Shown: one piece after another, positions 33,589 to 44,179 of the stretch
Layout: every line of letters begins with the position of its first letter
How positions within the stretch are numbered: position 1 is the stretch's first letter
Source of the DNA: Morinoia aosen
Taxonomy: Eukaryota; Arthropoda; Malacostraca; Amphipoda; Talitridae
DNA length: 64,000 nucleotides
Direction of reading: 5' to 3'
Assembly: GCA_030386875.1 (NCBI GenBank)
Contig: CM059560.1
Location: 49,394,757-49,458,756 of the forward strand
The notes under the pieces: model-generated
Told to the model about the DNA's origin: nothing
Database searches by the model: none
Seen by the model: the letters and a program-made list of their open reading frames with translations, nothing else
Program-made: the position numbers and the translations under genes

Positions 33589-33711
33589 CTGTTTATCACA
33601 GTCGACTATTACGACATAAACTCCAGGAGATGATGTCAAGAAAGAATAAATTCCAGAGCCATTAGGTAAATTTGAGCCATGGTAAGGAACGCAATTTTCC
33701 TCGTAAACGAG
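33589..33711 (-). CDS. Usp47: Candidate Usp47 cassette exon (uncertain)
   Basis: A 123-bp open stretch (41 codons, starting LVYEENCVPYHG and ending VVIVDCDKQ) lies between two exons that meet in phase 0. It has a good acceptor (pyrimidine tract, then ACAG) and a weaker donor (CAG then GTTATA). Including it would keep the frame. However, the flanking exons already align contiguously with the vertebrate N-terminal region, so the 41 residues would be an insertion. It could be an alternative exon or chance. Confidence 0.35.
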
Positions 33712-33944
33712 CTGTAAAAAATAAGAAATTAGGAAACAGAGTTAACTTAATTTTTATTATTACGCAAATTGATGAAGCACATTCCATTTAAGCACTATGT
33801 TTTAAAATAATAACTACAGCAAAACATCTTCAATGTAGAGACTCGAATCGATACCTACCGAAGTTCCCCACACAAAATGTGGGAAACGTTTCGCTAAAAC
33901 CTCGCCTAAAATTAAAAACACACAAGCCATAACCAATAACTTAC

Positions 33945-36089
33945 TGGGTCTGTGATTGTAGAACTCTGCAATACCAAAGAGAATGAGTCAGGCTCGTATC
34001 CAAACTTGTGTCCGACCTCAGCAAAAAGTGCCCCGATAGTCGATGACCCTGGGGCTTTGATTGTGGTCCTGTTTATGTTCGCGGCAATGGAACTCATGTC
34101 TCTGATGATAATAATCGCAGGATCGCCACAAATGCTCGTACTGATGGGTGGCAAAGCTGAGGTAGTGGTAGTAGAGGCGGCCGACGGGGATGTGCTGGCA
34201 GTGACGAAGCTAGTCGAGGTCTCTGGCGCAGCAGCGGCAGCGACCACGGAGGTGAGAGGGAGGGTTACGGTAGGAGGGGGCGACACGGATAAGTCAGAGG
34301 CCGATGTTGATATAGACGTAGAAAGCGTATCAGTGGCATTAGAAAGACTACAAACAGACTGCGATGATGATGAGGCGGCGGATAAACTACAAACAGGAGA
34401 TGATGAGGCGGTCGATACACTACATACAGACGAAGATATGTTCGAAAGACTGCTAACTGATGTTGAAGGCGATGAAGGCTGCACTGAGCGGGCTCGAGCG
34501 TCGGCGTCAGTCACGGTTTCGGTGAGGCCCGATGAAGAGCTTGATGCACAAACGTCAGGCGGCGCATGCGTAGGAGAGAACGCTACCTCTCCAGGTAACG
34601 AGCGCTTTAGGATGTCCGGCAGACTTTCAGGTGAGCCCCGAGATGCTGGTGTCTGGCCAGCCGCCATCTCGGCGGGTTTGTCCGTCATGCTCGTCGATTT
34701 CTGATTCCTTTTTGGTGGAATCGCGCGACACTTAACAACTGATTGAGTATCTACATTAGCACCATTATCCAGACTCTGGATATCTTTTGCAACCTCATTC
34801 TGAACTGATAGTAGTTTGCTCGTATCATTGGTGACGCTAGAACTGCAATTCTTCTTGGTTTTATCAGGAGCACGATCTGCCAAATTCTTCTCTTTTGCGT
34901 CGACAGAAACTTCTGCAACCTCGGAGGATTCAGAAGCACTTTCCAATATGATTGGAATTTCTATAACCTCTCCCTTAGGCTTCGTCTTTTTCTTTTTAAC
35001 AGTGCCGTCTGATAGTTTTTTGGTCTTCTTTCCACTTGAAGTGAGCTTAGCTTCTTGAACACTATCAGTTTGAGAAGCAATTGTGGGAATTTCAGTACTT
35101 TTGATGGTGGCTGATCTACAAAGGGAATTGCTAATCGCAAATGAAGGACTCTCCGAAGTATAAGTTTTTGAAAAGGAACTCACTACGGTCGTGGTACTGG
35201 TCACAGAATTACAGGCACTTTCTGCAACAGGAGTTTTTGATGATAATTTCAAGCAAGGGACTTGGTCTGACGATTCCGCAACTTTCTTTTTTACTTTTAC
35301 CTTCGATGTTACACTCATTGACGTGAGTTTTGACTTGGTAGTTTCAGAACGGTCTTTTGTATCCAAACTTTTATCCCGTTTCCTACTATCGGGGTCATTT
35401 TCCGTTTCTCTTTCCACAGGTATACGTCGAACGCGAGACTCCGTTTTACCAACAGAACTCAAAGAAGCTTTCTTCCCTTCACCATTAAGTTTACTTCCTA
35501 AAGGCTGACTCTCATTGCTGGTGGTCTCAACACCTTTGGTAGAAGAGTTAGAGTCAAGAGAAGAATCGCCTACCTTGGGCCCGTTTTCACTTAGCGATCT
35601 CGATTCTTTAGTTTCACTTTTCCCTTCCTCAGATTTTATTTCATCTGAAACAACCGTTTTACCGCCAGTATTTTTAGCTTTATCTTCCTGAACTGACGAG
35701 GAAGACACTTTCGAAACTTTCTTCAGTTTAATAGCTGTAAACTCAACACCAGTCGAAGCTGAATTATTTTCGAATTTCTTCAAGGACACAGAGCCGATTG
35801 AATCGCGACGCGGGCCAACGGAATCACGACGTGGACCGACGGAATCCCTACGGGGAGTGATCGAATCTTTCGAATCCCGACGTGCAGCGCTGAAGGGAGC
35901 GGGCTTCGGGAACACTGGGGTTGTGCCGCCGAATTTGGAAGCGATGGAGGTGGTGAAGGAGCCTTTGAGTTTGAGGACAGGAGCTCGAGCAACGTTGGGA
36001 GTGCCTTTGGAGGGGGAGGGCGAGGACCTGCCCACTGAGGAGCTCGAGTTGCTGCTCCGACCCTCGCTCGTGCTGCCGCTTTCTGTGCC
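33945..36089 (-). CDS. Usp47: Usp47 exon: long disordered N-terminal region plus start of N-terminal ubiquitin-like segment
   Basis: An open 715-codon exon, with acceptor ...TTTTTTTATGCAG just above 36089 and donor GTAAGT just below 33945, phase 0 at both ends. Roughly the first 650 residues are low complexity: Ser/Thr/Lys-rich, with tandem RRDS motifs (PRRDSVG repeated) near 35790-35885, a VLKLKG...SKFGG segment near the start, and basic and acidic patches. Only the last 60 or so residues (IIIIRDMSSIAAN...GHKFGYEPDSFSLVLQ) resemble the short N-terminal segment of vertebrate USP47. So the protein carries a very large N-terminal extension. Alternatively the 5' part could belong to a longer isoform. 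No in-frame ATG lies near the exon start, so translation must begin in an upstream exon. Confidence 0.85.
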
Positions 36090-36141
36090 CTGCATAAAAA
36101 AAATCATGTTACATAATCGATCAAATCACACGGGAATTTAA

Positions 36142-36358
36142 CACATTTATTGCAGTACGACCCGCCGGTGGGTCGTGCTTGAGTTTTTCCAGCTGTGAAA
36201 CGACCCATCGATGGGTCGTTCGAAAAATTTTTAACAATCTTTTTAAATTGATGGTATTATTTCCCCAGTTTATGGTAGCTATTTTTGAAATTTTCAACTT
36301 TTGACTTTAAATTTGAGTTGGATATTGGACTTCAGTTTAACCCATCGCAGTGAATGTG
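36142..36358. mobile_element. MITE family A, reverse orientation
   Basis: TTAA at 36138-36141 and TTGA at 36359-36362. Contains the GACCCATCGATGGGTC palindrome. It lies about 50 bp upstream of the acceptor of the large N-terminal Usp47 exon. Confidence 0.85.
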
Positions 36359-36481
36359 TTGATGACATGACAATTCCAAGTTCATTATAAAGCCTCCGTT
36401 GTAAGATACTAGTACTCTGAGCGCCCCTGAGAGCTGAAAACGAAGAATTGATGAGTCAAATAGCTAGTGATTTTTCATTAA

Positions 36482-36701
36482 AACATTTCTTGCGAAGTGA
36501 CCCACCGGTGGTCACTTTAGGTGATTTTCATAGTGCTGCTAACCGACCTGCAGTCCGTATCTTGTTTTTTATTATATTTAATGAAAGCTAAATGAAGGCC
36601 AGATCCAGTTAAAGTTTGCTATTTTAAAAATTGACTACCACAAATGACATTAAATTTGAATTGAATGTTGAACTTCAGTTTGACCCATCGCAGTTAATGC
36701 G
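36482..36701. mobile_element. MITE family B, diverged
   Basis: Carries the GACCCACCGGTGGTCAC palindrome near the left end and the GAACTTCAGTTTGACCCATCG block near the right end, as in other family B copies. Ends are diverged, with TTAA at the left and GTAA at the right. Confidence 0.7.
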
Positions 36702-36764
36702 GTAAGTAAAGCCTGAGCGTGCTGCGCACGGTTGTGAGACGAATCGACGCCAAGTAAAGCTTAA

Positions 36765-36985
36765 CCCTTTAACGTCCGAATTTTTGTACTCATATTACCG
36801 TTGACACAACCACCGTCACTAAACTGGCGCCGGCATCAGGCAGTCACCAAGGTCAGGATGGGATAGGAACTGCCACCCGGCAGAGAACTTGAAAGATCAC
36901 ATTAGGGAACTAATTGAACAAGAAATACAATATATTGAGGGTATTTTTGAAAGAGGACACTGGTGTCCTCTGGGACGTTAAAGGG
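36765..36985. mobile_element. TTAA-flanked MITE with CCCTTTAACGTCC ends (family D)
   Basis: TTAA at 36761-36764 and 36986-36989 flank perfect 13-bp inverted termini CCCTTTAACGTCC and GGACGTTAAAGGG. 221 bp, no coding capacity. The TTAA target and CCC start are piggyBac-like. A partial relative with CCCCTTAACGTCAGGATTTT starts near 21330. Confidence 0.88.
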
Positions 36986-37479
36986 TTAAGATTAGTTTAA
37001 CGGGAGGTACATAATTAGTCAAGACTCTTGTATGTCTCGCTTAGTGAGTGAACAAAACAAAAGGAATACTTGGTGCATTATTGAGATGTGAATAGTTACA
37101 TTGTAACAACTGGTGAGAATAGAGACGCCATCTTGAATCATTCCGAAGGCAGGGACTTCGTTCAAGCTTTCACTTAATGCAGTTTTTTTCTCATTAATTT
37201 GCATCAAGTGGGAATGAATTTATCTTCAGTCGTAATTTACTGCTTTTTCGAAGAGGCAAACAGGAGTTAAAAAGAAACTAAAATTAAATTCCGTAATAAA
37301 CCAGAACGGAATCTTATTCCAAATCGAACACGTAAATTAGTGAAAACATTACATTTTGAGCATTTTCAGCAAATCAGCTCAACTATTTTAAATTTAATAA
37401 TTACAGGAGATTAAATTATTCATGAATAAGCAGTAACGAGGAAATATTGTTCGCCGGCAGGGTGCAGCAAGAAAACCCG

Positions 37480-37730
37480 AAAGCGTAGCACGAAAATACC
37501 GCAAAAGCCCGAAGTCGTACCGCAAAACAACAAAAACAACATAGGGAGCATGAACAAGAAGATGCAGTAGCTCAAAAATCAGAGGAAGGGACGTTCAACT
37601 CAGCAATTCCCAGGAGCAAATTTGAAGAGGATGATCATTGTGAACATCGCCCTTTCTGTTTTGATGAGGATGAAACTACGCAGTTAGAAATACGTGACTT
37701 GACACGTTCACTGCGTATTGGTGCATGAAC
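37480..37730 (+). pseudogene. Coding-like fragment interrupted by a MITE
   Basis: An open frame without ATG. It includes EHEQEDAVAQKSEEGTFNSA and KFEEDDHCEHRPFCFDEDET, running into the family C MITE at 37703. Acidic, with a few Cys/His. Origin unknown; possibly a relic of a mobile element. Confidence 0.25.
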
Positions 37731-37957
37731 ACCACTTGCTAAATAGTTCATTTACGTACCAGTAGTAATGTATACCATTTCACTGCCTTTATTTAAATTA
37801 GGCTATGGCGTAAAGTTAAAATGTTATCGTGCAATTACTTGTTTCCGCTTGTTAGGAAGGATAAGAATGTAAGCATGCAGTAAAGATGACTTTTCAATTC
37901 TGTTTCTTGCAACCTAACCAAACCGACCGTGGCAACCGCGGAAGCGTAGTGAACGAG
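37703..37957. mobile_element. MITE family C
   Basis: CACGTTCACTGCG left end after TTGA (37699-37702), and GTGAACGAG right end before TTAA (37958-37961). The interior has TTTACGTACC and AACCAAACCGACCGTGGCAACC as in other copies. It interrupts a short coding-like plus-strand segment. Confidence 0.8.
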
Positions 37958-38063
37958 TTAAAACATCGTGCGAAAAGAGGGCCGGGGTAACAGCAGCAAG
38001 CAGGGCGTGCCAACTGACCACCGTAAAATTTTTCTATAGTGATGATAGTGTAAAATTGTTTTG

Positions 38064-38305
38064 GGATCTTTTCCAGATAAGCCCCGCCATTAATGCCACA
38101 CATAAGTTCACCACTTGTAACTTGCGAAATAATGCACCTATCGACTTTAAATTACTCTTATACAAAATATAAAAACTTTCTTTCGCTTGAGAGTAATTTG
38201 AAGTCGATAAATGCATTATTTCGAAAGTTACAAGTGGGTGAACTTATGTGTTGCAATAGTGGCGGGGCTTATCTGGTAGTGGCGGGGCTTATCTGGAAAA
38301 GATCC
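38064..38305. mobile_element. Foldback element with about 100-bp arms
   Basis: Left arm (GGATCTTTTCCAGATAAGCC onward, 38064-38160) is the near-exact inverted copy of the right arm, ending CTTATCTGGAAAAGATCC at 38305, with a loop of about 30 bp. A 20-bp piece (GGCGGGGCTTATCTGG...) is duplicated in the right arm only. Both strands show the same short frame, as expected of a palindrome. Confidence 0.85.
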
Positions 38306-38552
38306 TTGTTCTGTTTTACATGATGGGTGTGCAGTGCTACTCAAACGTAGTTTTCTGAGTGCTCAGCATCTAAATGCTTTGGTTGCGAGGCTACGCAAGA
38401 AAAATGCGTACGTCAAGCACTCAATCATAGAGCGTGAAAAAATTAATCATTTGGTTACCCATGTAGCGCGCTCATTCACATTGTTTTAAATAAACTCGCG
38501 TGTTTAATTTAAATCAAATAATTGAACCTCAGCAAGTCGTTATCAACCCCAG

Positions 38553-38932
38553 ATCAGATTAGATGTTAGTTTAAGCCTCCTTAACCGCAGTTCCAAAGAG
38601 AACAAAGAGGAAGGCACCATTTACTATGGAGTTAAGGTAACGCGAAATCTATGCAGAAGGGACATAGAAACAGTAAGTTGAGATAGATGTTCATGAAACA
38701 AGATAAAAGTTGAAGAGATTTGTAGGGGCTGAAAAATAGGACAACGATGCTCCGTAATGAAACAAAAAGATGGTCCGTAACAAAAAGATGGTCCGTAACA
38801 AAACGAAGGAAAATCTATTCTATTCTAACTAAAGGAAATCGTACCTAACCGTTAGCTCAGGACCTCACATACTCCTCCTGAGAGCGCTGATTCCAATAGA
38901 AACAATAGTTGTATCCCCCTGAGGGGCGTAAT
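38553..38932 (-). mobile_element. SINE-like repeat, nearly full
   Basis: GATCAGATTAGATGTTAGTT tail side, GAAACAATAGTTGTATCCCC head side and CTGAGGGG end. Contains a short duplication of AAAGATGGTCCGTAACAA. Confidence 0.8.
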
Positions 38933-39007
38933 TAACCCCATGTTGATCAAGCAAATCCAGTATGGGAAGATCTCTTTTTTATTTTTCAAATCCCTTAATC
39001 TCTTATT

Positions 39008-39022
39008 TCTCTCTCTCTCTCT
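39008..39022. repeat. Short (CT)n run
   Basis: TCTCTCTCTCTCTCT simple repeat. Confidence 0.9.
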
Positions 39023-39985
39023 GCGTACCTTTCCTCTCTAATTTCCCTACTTCTCTTTCCTTCCCTTATCGAGGATTTAAATCCTCTTGCTGTCAGCAGC
39101 CCCGGTATATTATGTGTTGCCGCGCTCTCAGCGCCGCATTTTGTCAAACTCTCCAGCATCAAGTACCATTAAACGCCGCAGCTCTCCAGTGCATCAATAT
39201 CCTTCGGTTCGCACATTGGTATTGGTGCACACATCCACACCTGACGCTATCTTTACACCAGTAAGGATGGACGTTAAGGCGCCGTGACTAAAGTCTCTCA
39301 CTGCTTTCAATCAGAACAAAAAGGATGTTCAGGAATGAAGTTTGTGGGCCTGAAGCTTCCATTCAGCATGAAGCTTCCATTCAGCAGCCCCGAATGAGCA
39401 CGATACAGAAATTATCTTGGGTCTATTGGAAGTAAACAATTAGAAATCCTCAACGTCAAGGTGAGCAGCATTGACAGAGTTGACAATGTCAACGCATGCT
39501 GTTCACTCAACATCAAACGTCGATATTCTCACCACCGGTGAGTTCTTGTACCATTTTCATTTAATTTAAAGTATGAAGATATCGAGCATTACGAACGCAT
39601 GTACTAAAGGATATTCCAGTACACTCCGACAACCAAACGATTAAATCGACAACCAAACGAACATTAATCTTCAACATTTCTCTACATACCAAGTAGCTCT
39701 TCGTGGCTCTGGTGATTTTTATGAATAATTAGAGTTCTGATATCTCCAACTGCTGTAGTAGTAACAAACTACATCTATGGATAATCTTTTCTTACGGTAG
39801 GTTTATTGCCTCGGATAACCTACACCGACAGCCGTTGCAACGGAAACCACACGCGTTTCAACGTTTCGCTCAGCACATTCCACTACCTCTTTCTAAACAC
39901 GTCAGTAAATATAAGAACACGGTATTTCTATTGCAATTATTTCTGTTTTCTATGTCAAAACTCTCCATGAAAATTCCATAGTTAA

Positions 39986-40202
39986 CACGATGGTCGGGAT
40001 ATGAGCCGCCGGTGTACTAGGATGGAATTTCTATAATGCTGATGACCTACCAGTAGTCACAAACTCAATTTTTATAAATACTTAAACATAGCTAAATAGA
40101 GGCACGATCCAGATGTTTGCTCTTTTCATAATTACTTACTACAAATGACTTTATATTAGAGTTGAATATTGAACTTCAGCTTAACCCATCGCAGCCAACA
40201 TG
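39986..40202. mobile_element. MITE family B
   Basis: TTAA at 39982-39985 and 40203-40206. Contains the GCCGCCGGTGT variant of the central palindrome, ATGCTGATGACC, and a right end CAGCCAACATG. Confidence 0.8.
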
Positions 40203-40989
40203 TTAAAGCAATCTGTCACAAAATTAGGATGTCCCCTACAAACAAAATGGTAGGCATAATTCGTTCCGAGAGTAAGTTCACTACGGGACACTCAGGCCCG
40301 GGCTCAAAACACAGTCTCTTTTAGTCTCAACGGAGCATAAGACCATGAGCGGATTATAAATTTAGCAAAAATATATTACCAGAACGCAGGTGGTCCTTTT
40401 TAAATGAAAATTTCCAACTATAATACACTAAAGATTATTCTAATTATGGTTATTACGCTTCAATAACCATAAACGCTTGCCAAGCGACTTGATAATGGAA
40501 CTCAGAATTTCTTGAATGAACTTAGATGGGGAATCTAAAACACAAGAGTTTTAATCAAAACAACTAGTGTGAAAGAGGATTAATAAGTGCAGTATTTTAT
40601 CACGGCTAGCTAGGACCCCAATGCGAGGGTAACAGTTCAGAGTGTTAAGTTTAGGAATCCTGGAATTATTTTATTCTTAGATAATCTTCTTACAGAAATA
40701 GCGTAGATCTAACAAACAATTTTCTTCACTCATAAAAAATTGACGATGTAATGAAAAAGTTTTCTGATTTATCTAGTTTTTTATTAGATCGCGAGCTGTG
40801 CCGAAAATGAGCTCTGGTTAATTGTCTTCCAGAAGACGAACACTAAAGAGAGAAGAAGAATCAAAAGGAGACATTCTTGCAGAAAAGATGTCATCAGAAA
40901 AGGTCTAATACAATAAAAAAAAAGCAAGAAAATTCCGCCAAAAAAGCGCTAAGGAGGCTCACACCACCTACAATGGAGCCAGTCTTCAA

Positions 40990-41254
40990 CGCGTTGGTTG
41001 ACGCATTGGTACAAATGTGTACCACAAAGTAAATTGTTCATTCATACACAAATGTAAACTAACAACATTTTAACCATTTTACGACTTTTTAAAATTAATT
41101 TTATCGTAGGAGGGAAATATTATTGTATACTTATACGTTGTATATTTCTTAAAAATGATAGAAACATATTCGAGCAGCAAAGTCGATTTTCCAATTCTGT
41201 TTCATACAACCCAGCCACATCAAGCGTACGATCCGCGCAAACGTGGTCAACGTG
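40990..41254. mobile_element. MITE family C with paralogous empty site
   Basis: Flanked by TCAA (40986-40989) and TTGA (41255-41258). A nearby duplicated copy of the flanking DNA (41440-41475) has an uninterrupted CAGTCTTTAATAGCAGC, which is the empty site. This fixes the element ends (CGCGTTGG...CAACGTG) and shows a TTAA target. Confidence 0.9.
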
Positions 41255-41258
41255 TTGA

Positions 41259-41580
41259 TAGCAGCGATAGCCCCATCAGACACCGACTCTCCTCGACAGA
41301 ATTTCTGCAAGAGAGAAGCTCGCCGCTCAACTAAAGGCTAAACGAGACGTTCGTAGATGCAGTAACTCAAATCAGAAAAATTCAAATACCATCATAATAT
41401 GTAAGAAAACCTCCGCTAAAAACGCGCTCAGGAAGCTCACAACACCCACAATGAACCCAGTCTTTAATAGCAGCGATAGCCCTATCAGACACCGACTCTC
41501 CTCGCCAGAATTTCTGCAAGAAGCTCGCAGCTCAACTAAAGGCTAAACGAGACGTTCGTTCCTGCTGCCCTAAATTCCGG
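41259..41580. repeat. Local tandem duplication of about 200 bp
   Basis: The segment GCAGCGATAGCCCCATCAG...ACGAGACGTTCG around 41261-41360 recurs at 41470-41560 with few changes. The sequence before it (AGGAGGCTCACACCACC...CCAGTCTT, about 40945-40985) recurs at 41420-41463. Family C MITE is inserted in only one of the two copies. Confidence 0.8.
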
Positions 41581-42608
41581 GGCGCTGTTTAGGTGCGATA
41601 GCGACACATGCACCAAAACGCGCCGTACTCGTCCAAACGGAGGGCACCTGCGTAAACCAGCACTCAGGGACACCCTGGGCAACCGAACGCTCAAAATGGC
41701 GCACCTTGAAATGTGAGGTAACCGGAAGCTCTGAATTCTTCTTACCACGTGAAGCCCGTGAATCTAGGATACGACAATGAAGACCGTTTTGAGGAAATGT
41801 GAAAACCGATACAAAAAATTGCACCCATTGTTTACGAGAAGCCCGTGAATCCAGGAAGAGAACATCAAGACCGTTTTAAGGAAAGGAGAAACCGACATAA
41901 AAAATTACACCCATTGCTTACGTGAAGTCAGCGAATCTAACAAAATAAAGACCGTTTTGAGGAAAGAACAAAGTGAAACCCGACATAAAAAATTGCACCC
42001 GTTGTTTTTTTCACGCGATGACCGACAGATGGGAAAGAAATGCGTAGCATTCAATGTGGCGGCTTACGGCACTGCGTGGGAGTGTCTCTATTTAAGATGT
42101 TCAAGTTGAGTAACAGAGTCGTAGTACTTGTGAAAAGATAAAATATAAGACGAAGAGCTGAGACAAATATGAAGACCTAACGTAATCGAATACACAGGTA
42201 CAGGGATTCTGAAGTGACAATTTTAGAGCTAGGGATGAGATATTAGGTCAAAGCTGCGCACAATTGCCTCAAATGCACGCACGCCGACTAAGCCTTGCCA
42301 AATGTAGAGCTGCCAAATACATGGAGCCGCGCCAAGTGAGCTCACACACACACACAGGCACAACTTAGTCACTCGGCTACGACCCCAACATTAATTAGCA
42401 TGTCGCCTCGCAAACGCTTCACAACTCTACACTCGCGCGCATGTGTCTCAAACTTAAAGAAGCCTCATTGCGCTGTAAATTTCAAGCTCACTCGTTACTG
42501 ATGATAACATAATACTATCGCGACAAAAATGATAAAGTTTTTACCACTCTAAGTAGGAAACCTAAAAAACACATTCCTACACTGCAGCACGCACATAGCA
42601 GCATCAAA
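41581..42608. other. Non-coding with short direct repeats; no gene seen
   Basis: A phrase containing GACCGTTTTGAGGAAA...AAAAATTACACCCATTG recurs about three times between 41770 and 42005. A (CA)n run is at 42335-42348. A GC-rich patch around 41570-41740 has no supportable reading frame. Confidence 0.5.
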
Positions 42609-42912
42609 GATTAGATTAGATTAGATTATACGTTAGTTTTAAGCCTCCCTAACCGCAAAAAAAAACGTTCCGTAGAGGGGAAGGAGGAAGGCACCATGTA
42701 ATATGGAGATATGGGAATGCGTAATCCATGCAGAGAAACAGTAAGTTGAGACAGAAGCTTATGAAATAAGCTAAAAGTTGAAGTAGAAAGTAGTAGGTGC
42801 TGATAAACAGAACAGCAGTGAACCAAAAAGAGTTGGTCCTTAACATAACAAAAAAAAATTTATTTCAACAAAAAGAAGGTCTACCTAACTCTCAGCTCGG
42901 GCCCTCGCAGCA
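42609..42912 (-). mobile_element. SINE-like repeat, head-truncated
   Basis: (GATTA)n tail with TACGTTAGTTTTAAGCCTCC, through CTCAGCTCGGGCCCTCGCAG; the hairpin head is absent. Confidence 0.8.
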
Positions 42913-43476
42913 TCAAAGCTGAGACCGCATTCGTTTTTCCCACTACAAGCGAATAGACGTCATTGCCTGACTACTTCGCCACTATGTAGCACGAGCGGCG
43001 TCCAACAACCCACACCCTGACCCATTCATCCCTTTGGCCCAAGCGCGCGCGAGTGAAGGGAGGGAGAGTAGAGATATTAATATCGCAACCCTCTTTCGGC
43101 AAGCAGTGCCAGTTCAGTAATGGAACGTAATATCGCCTGTTTTTCACAACTGTGGAATCATCCAAGAGAGGATTTGATTTACTATTTAACATTTCTGTTG
43201 ATCAGAAAAAATGAGCCAAGTCCATTTTACAAGATTTTTCAGAAGAGCTTTTTCTATGGAGTTTTCTGGAGTTGGAGCTTTTTTCATTACGTGAATAGCA
43301 CCTCCTACTACCACAACGGAACGGCAACTGTAAGTTTGAAGGGTGTCTTGCGCCTAAGAGAACCCAAATCTGTTACAAAATAAAAATTGATATTTCGCGA
43401 GTTGGCGCTTTTTTGTGTGCCGCAACAAAGAGGGTTCGAAAAAAGAGATGAATGAGGAAGGTTATTATTATTATTA

Positions 43477-43752
43477 TATAAGAAAGTTTTAGCCTCCCTT
43501 AACCACGACAAAGATGTTCCAAGAGAGGAAAGAGGAAGGCACCATTTAGTATGGAGTTAAAGTGAAAGCGGAATCTATGCACAAGGTGCACAGAAACATC
43601 AAGTCGAGAAAGAAGTTCATGAAACAAGATAGAAGTTGAAGAAGGAAGTAGTAGGTACTAAAAAACAGAGCAGCAGTGAACCAAAAATAGGTGGTCCGTA
43701 AAGAAACAAAAAACATATTATATTTCAACAAAAAAGGCCTACCTAACCTTAT
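43477..43752 (-). mobile_element. SINE-like repeat with (TAA)n tail, head-truncated
   Basis: An ATT run at about 43459-43478 reads as (TAA)n on the minus strand. The body TTTTAGCCTCCCTTAACCAC...GGCCTACCTAACCTT follows, then stops where the next copy's ATT tail begins. Confidence 0.8.
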
Positions 43753-43759
43753 TTTTAGA

Positions 43760-43762
<3 letters not shown>

Positions 43763-43813
<51 letters not shown>

Positions 43814-44160
43814 AGAAAGTTTTAGCCTCCCTTAACCACGACAAAGATGTTCCAAGAGAGGAAAAAGGAAGGCACCATTTAGTATGGAGTTGAGGGAACG
43901 TGGAATCTATGCACAAGGTGCACAGAAACAGTAAGCTAGGAAAGAAGTTCATGAAACAAGAAAAAAGTTGAAGAAGAAAGTAGTAGGTGCTGAAAAACAG
44001 GACAGCAGTGAACCGAAAAAAGATGGTCCGTAACAAAACAAAAACCTATTTTATTACAACAAAAAGGAAGCCTACCTAACCTTCAGCTCGGGCCCACACA
44101 TGGTTCCCCTGGGAGCGCTAATTCCCATAGATACAATAGTTGTATCCCTCCTGGGAGACC
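43763..44160 (-). mobile_element. SINE-like repeat with long (TAA)n tail
   Basis: About 16 ATT units at 43763-43810 form the minus-strand (TAA)n tail. The body runs to GATACAATAGTTGTATCCCT at the head. It is inserted directly beside the previous copy. Confidence 0.82.
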
Positions 44161-44179
44161 AGTACAAAGATAATCAAAA

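Larger units (their letters stand above)
3525..36089 (-). other. Usp47: Usp47 gene, identified coding span (15 exons)
   Basis: This is the span of the recognised exons of a USP47-type deubiquitinase. In animals USP47 is a cysteine protease that removes ubiquitin from substrates such as DNA polymerase beta and MAPK pathway proteins. Each exon has an AG acceptor and a GT donor, and the phases agree at every junction. Exon lengths add to 7,074 bp, an exact multiple of three. Order and content match the known family layout: N-terminal ubiquitin-like segment, USP core, ubiquitin-like repeats, acidic linker, C-terminal tail. The first identified exon opens in phase 0 without a start codon, so at least one 5' exon lies upstream (higher coordinates). 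The introns are large and full of transposons. Confidence 0.93.

Noticed and set aside
33952-34704. 250-codon plus-strand frame
   Set aside because: Antisense shadow of the low-complexity Usp47 exon; the minus frame is spliced in phase and conserved at its end.
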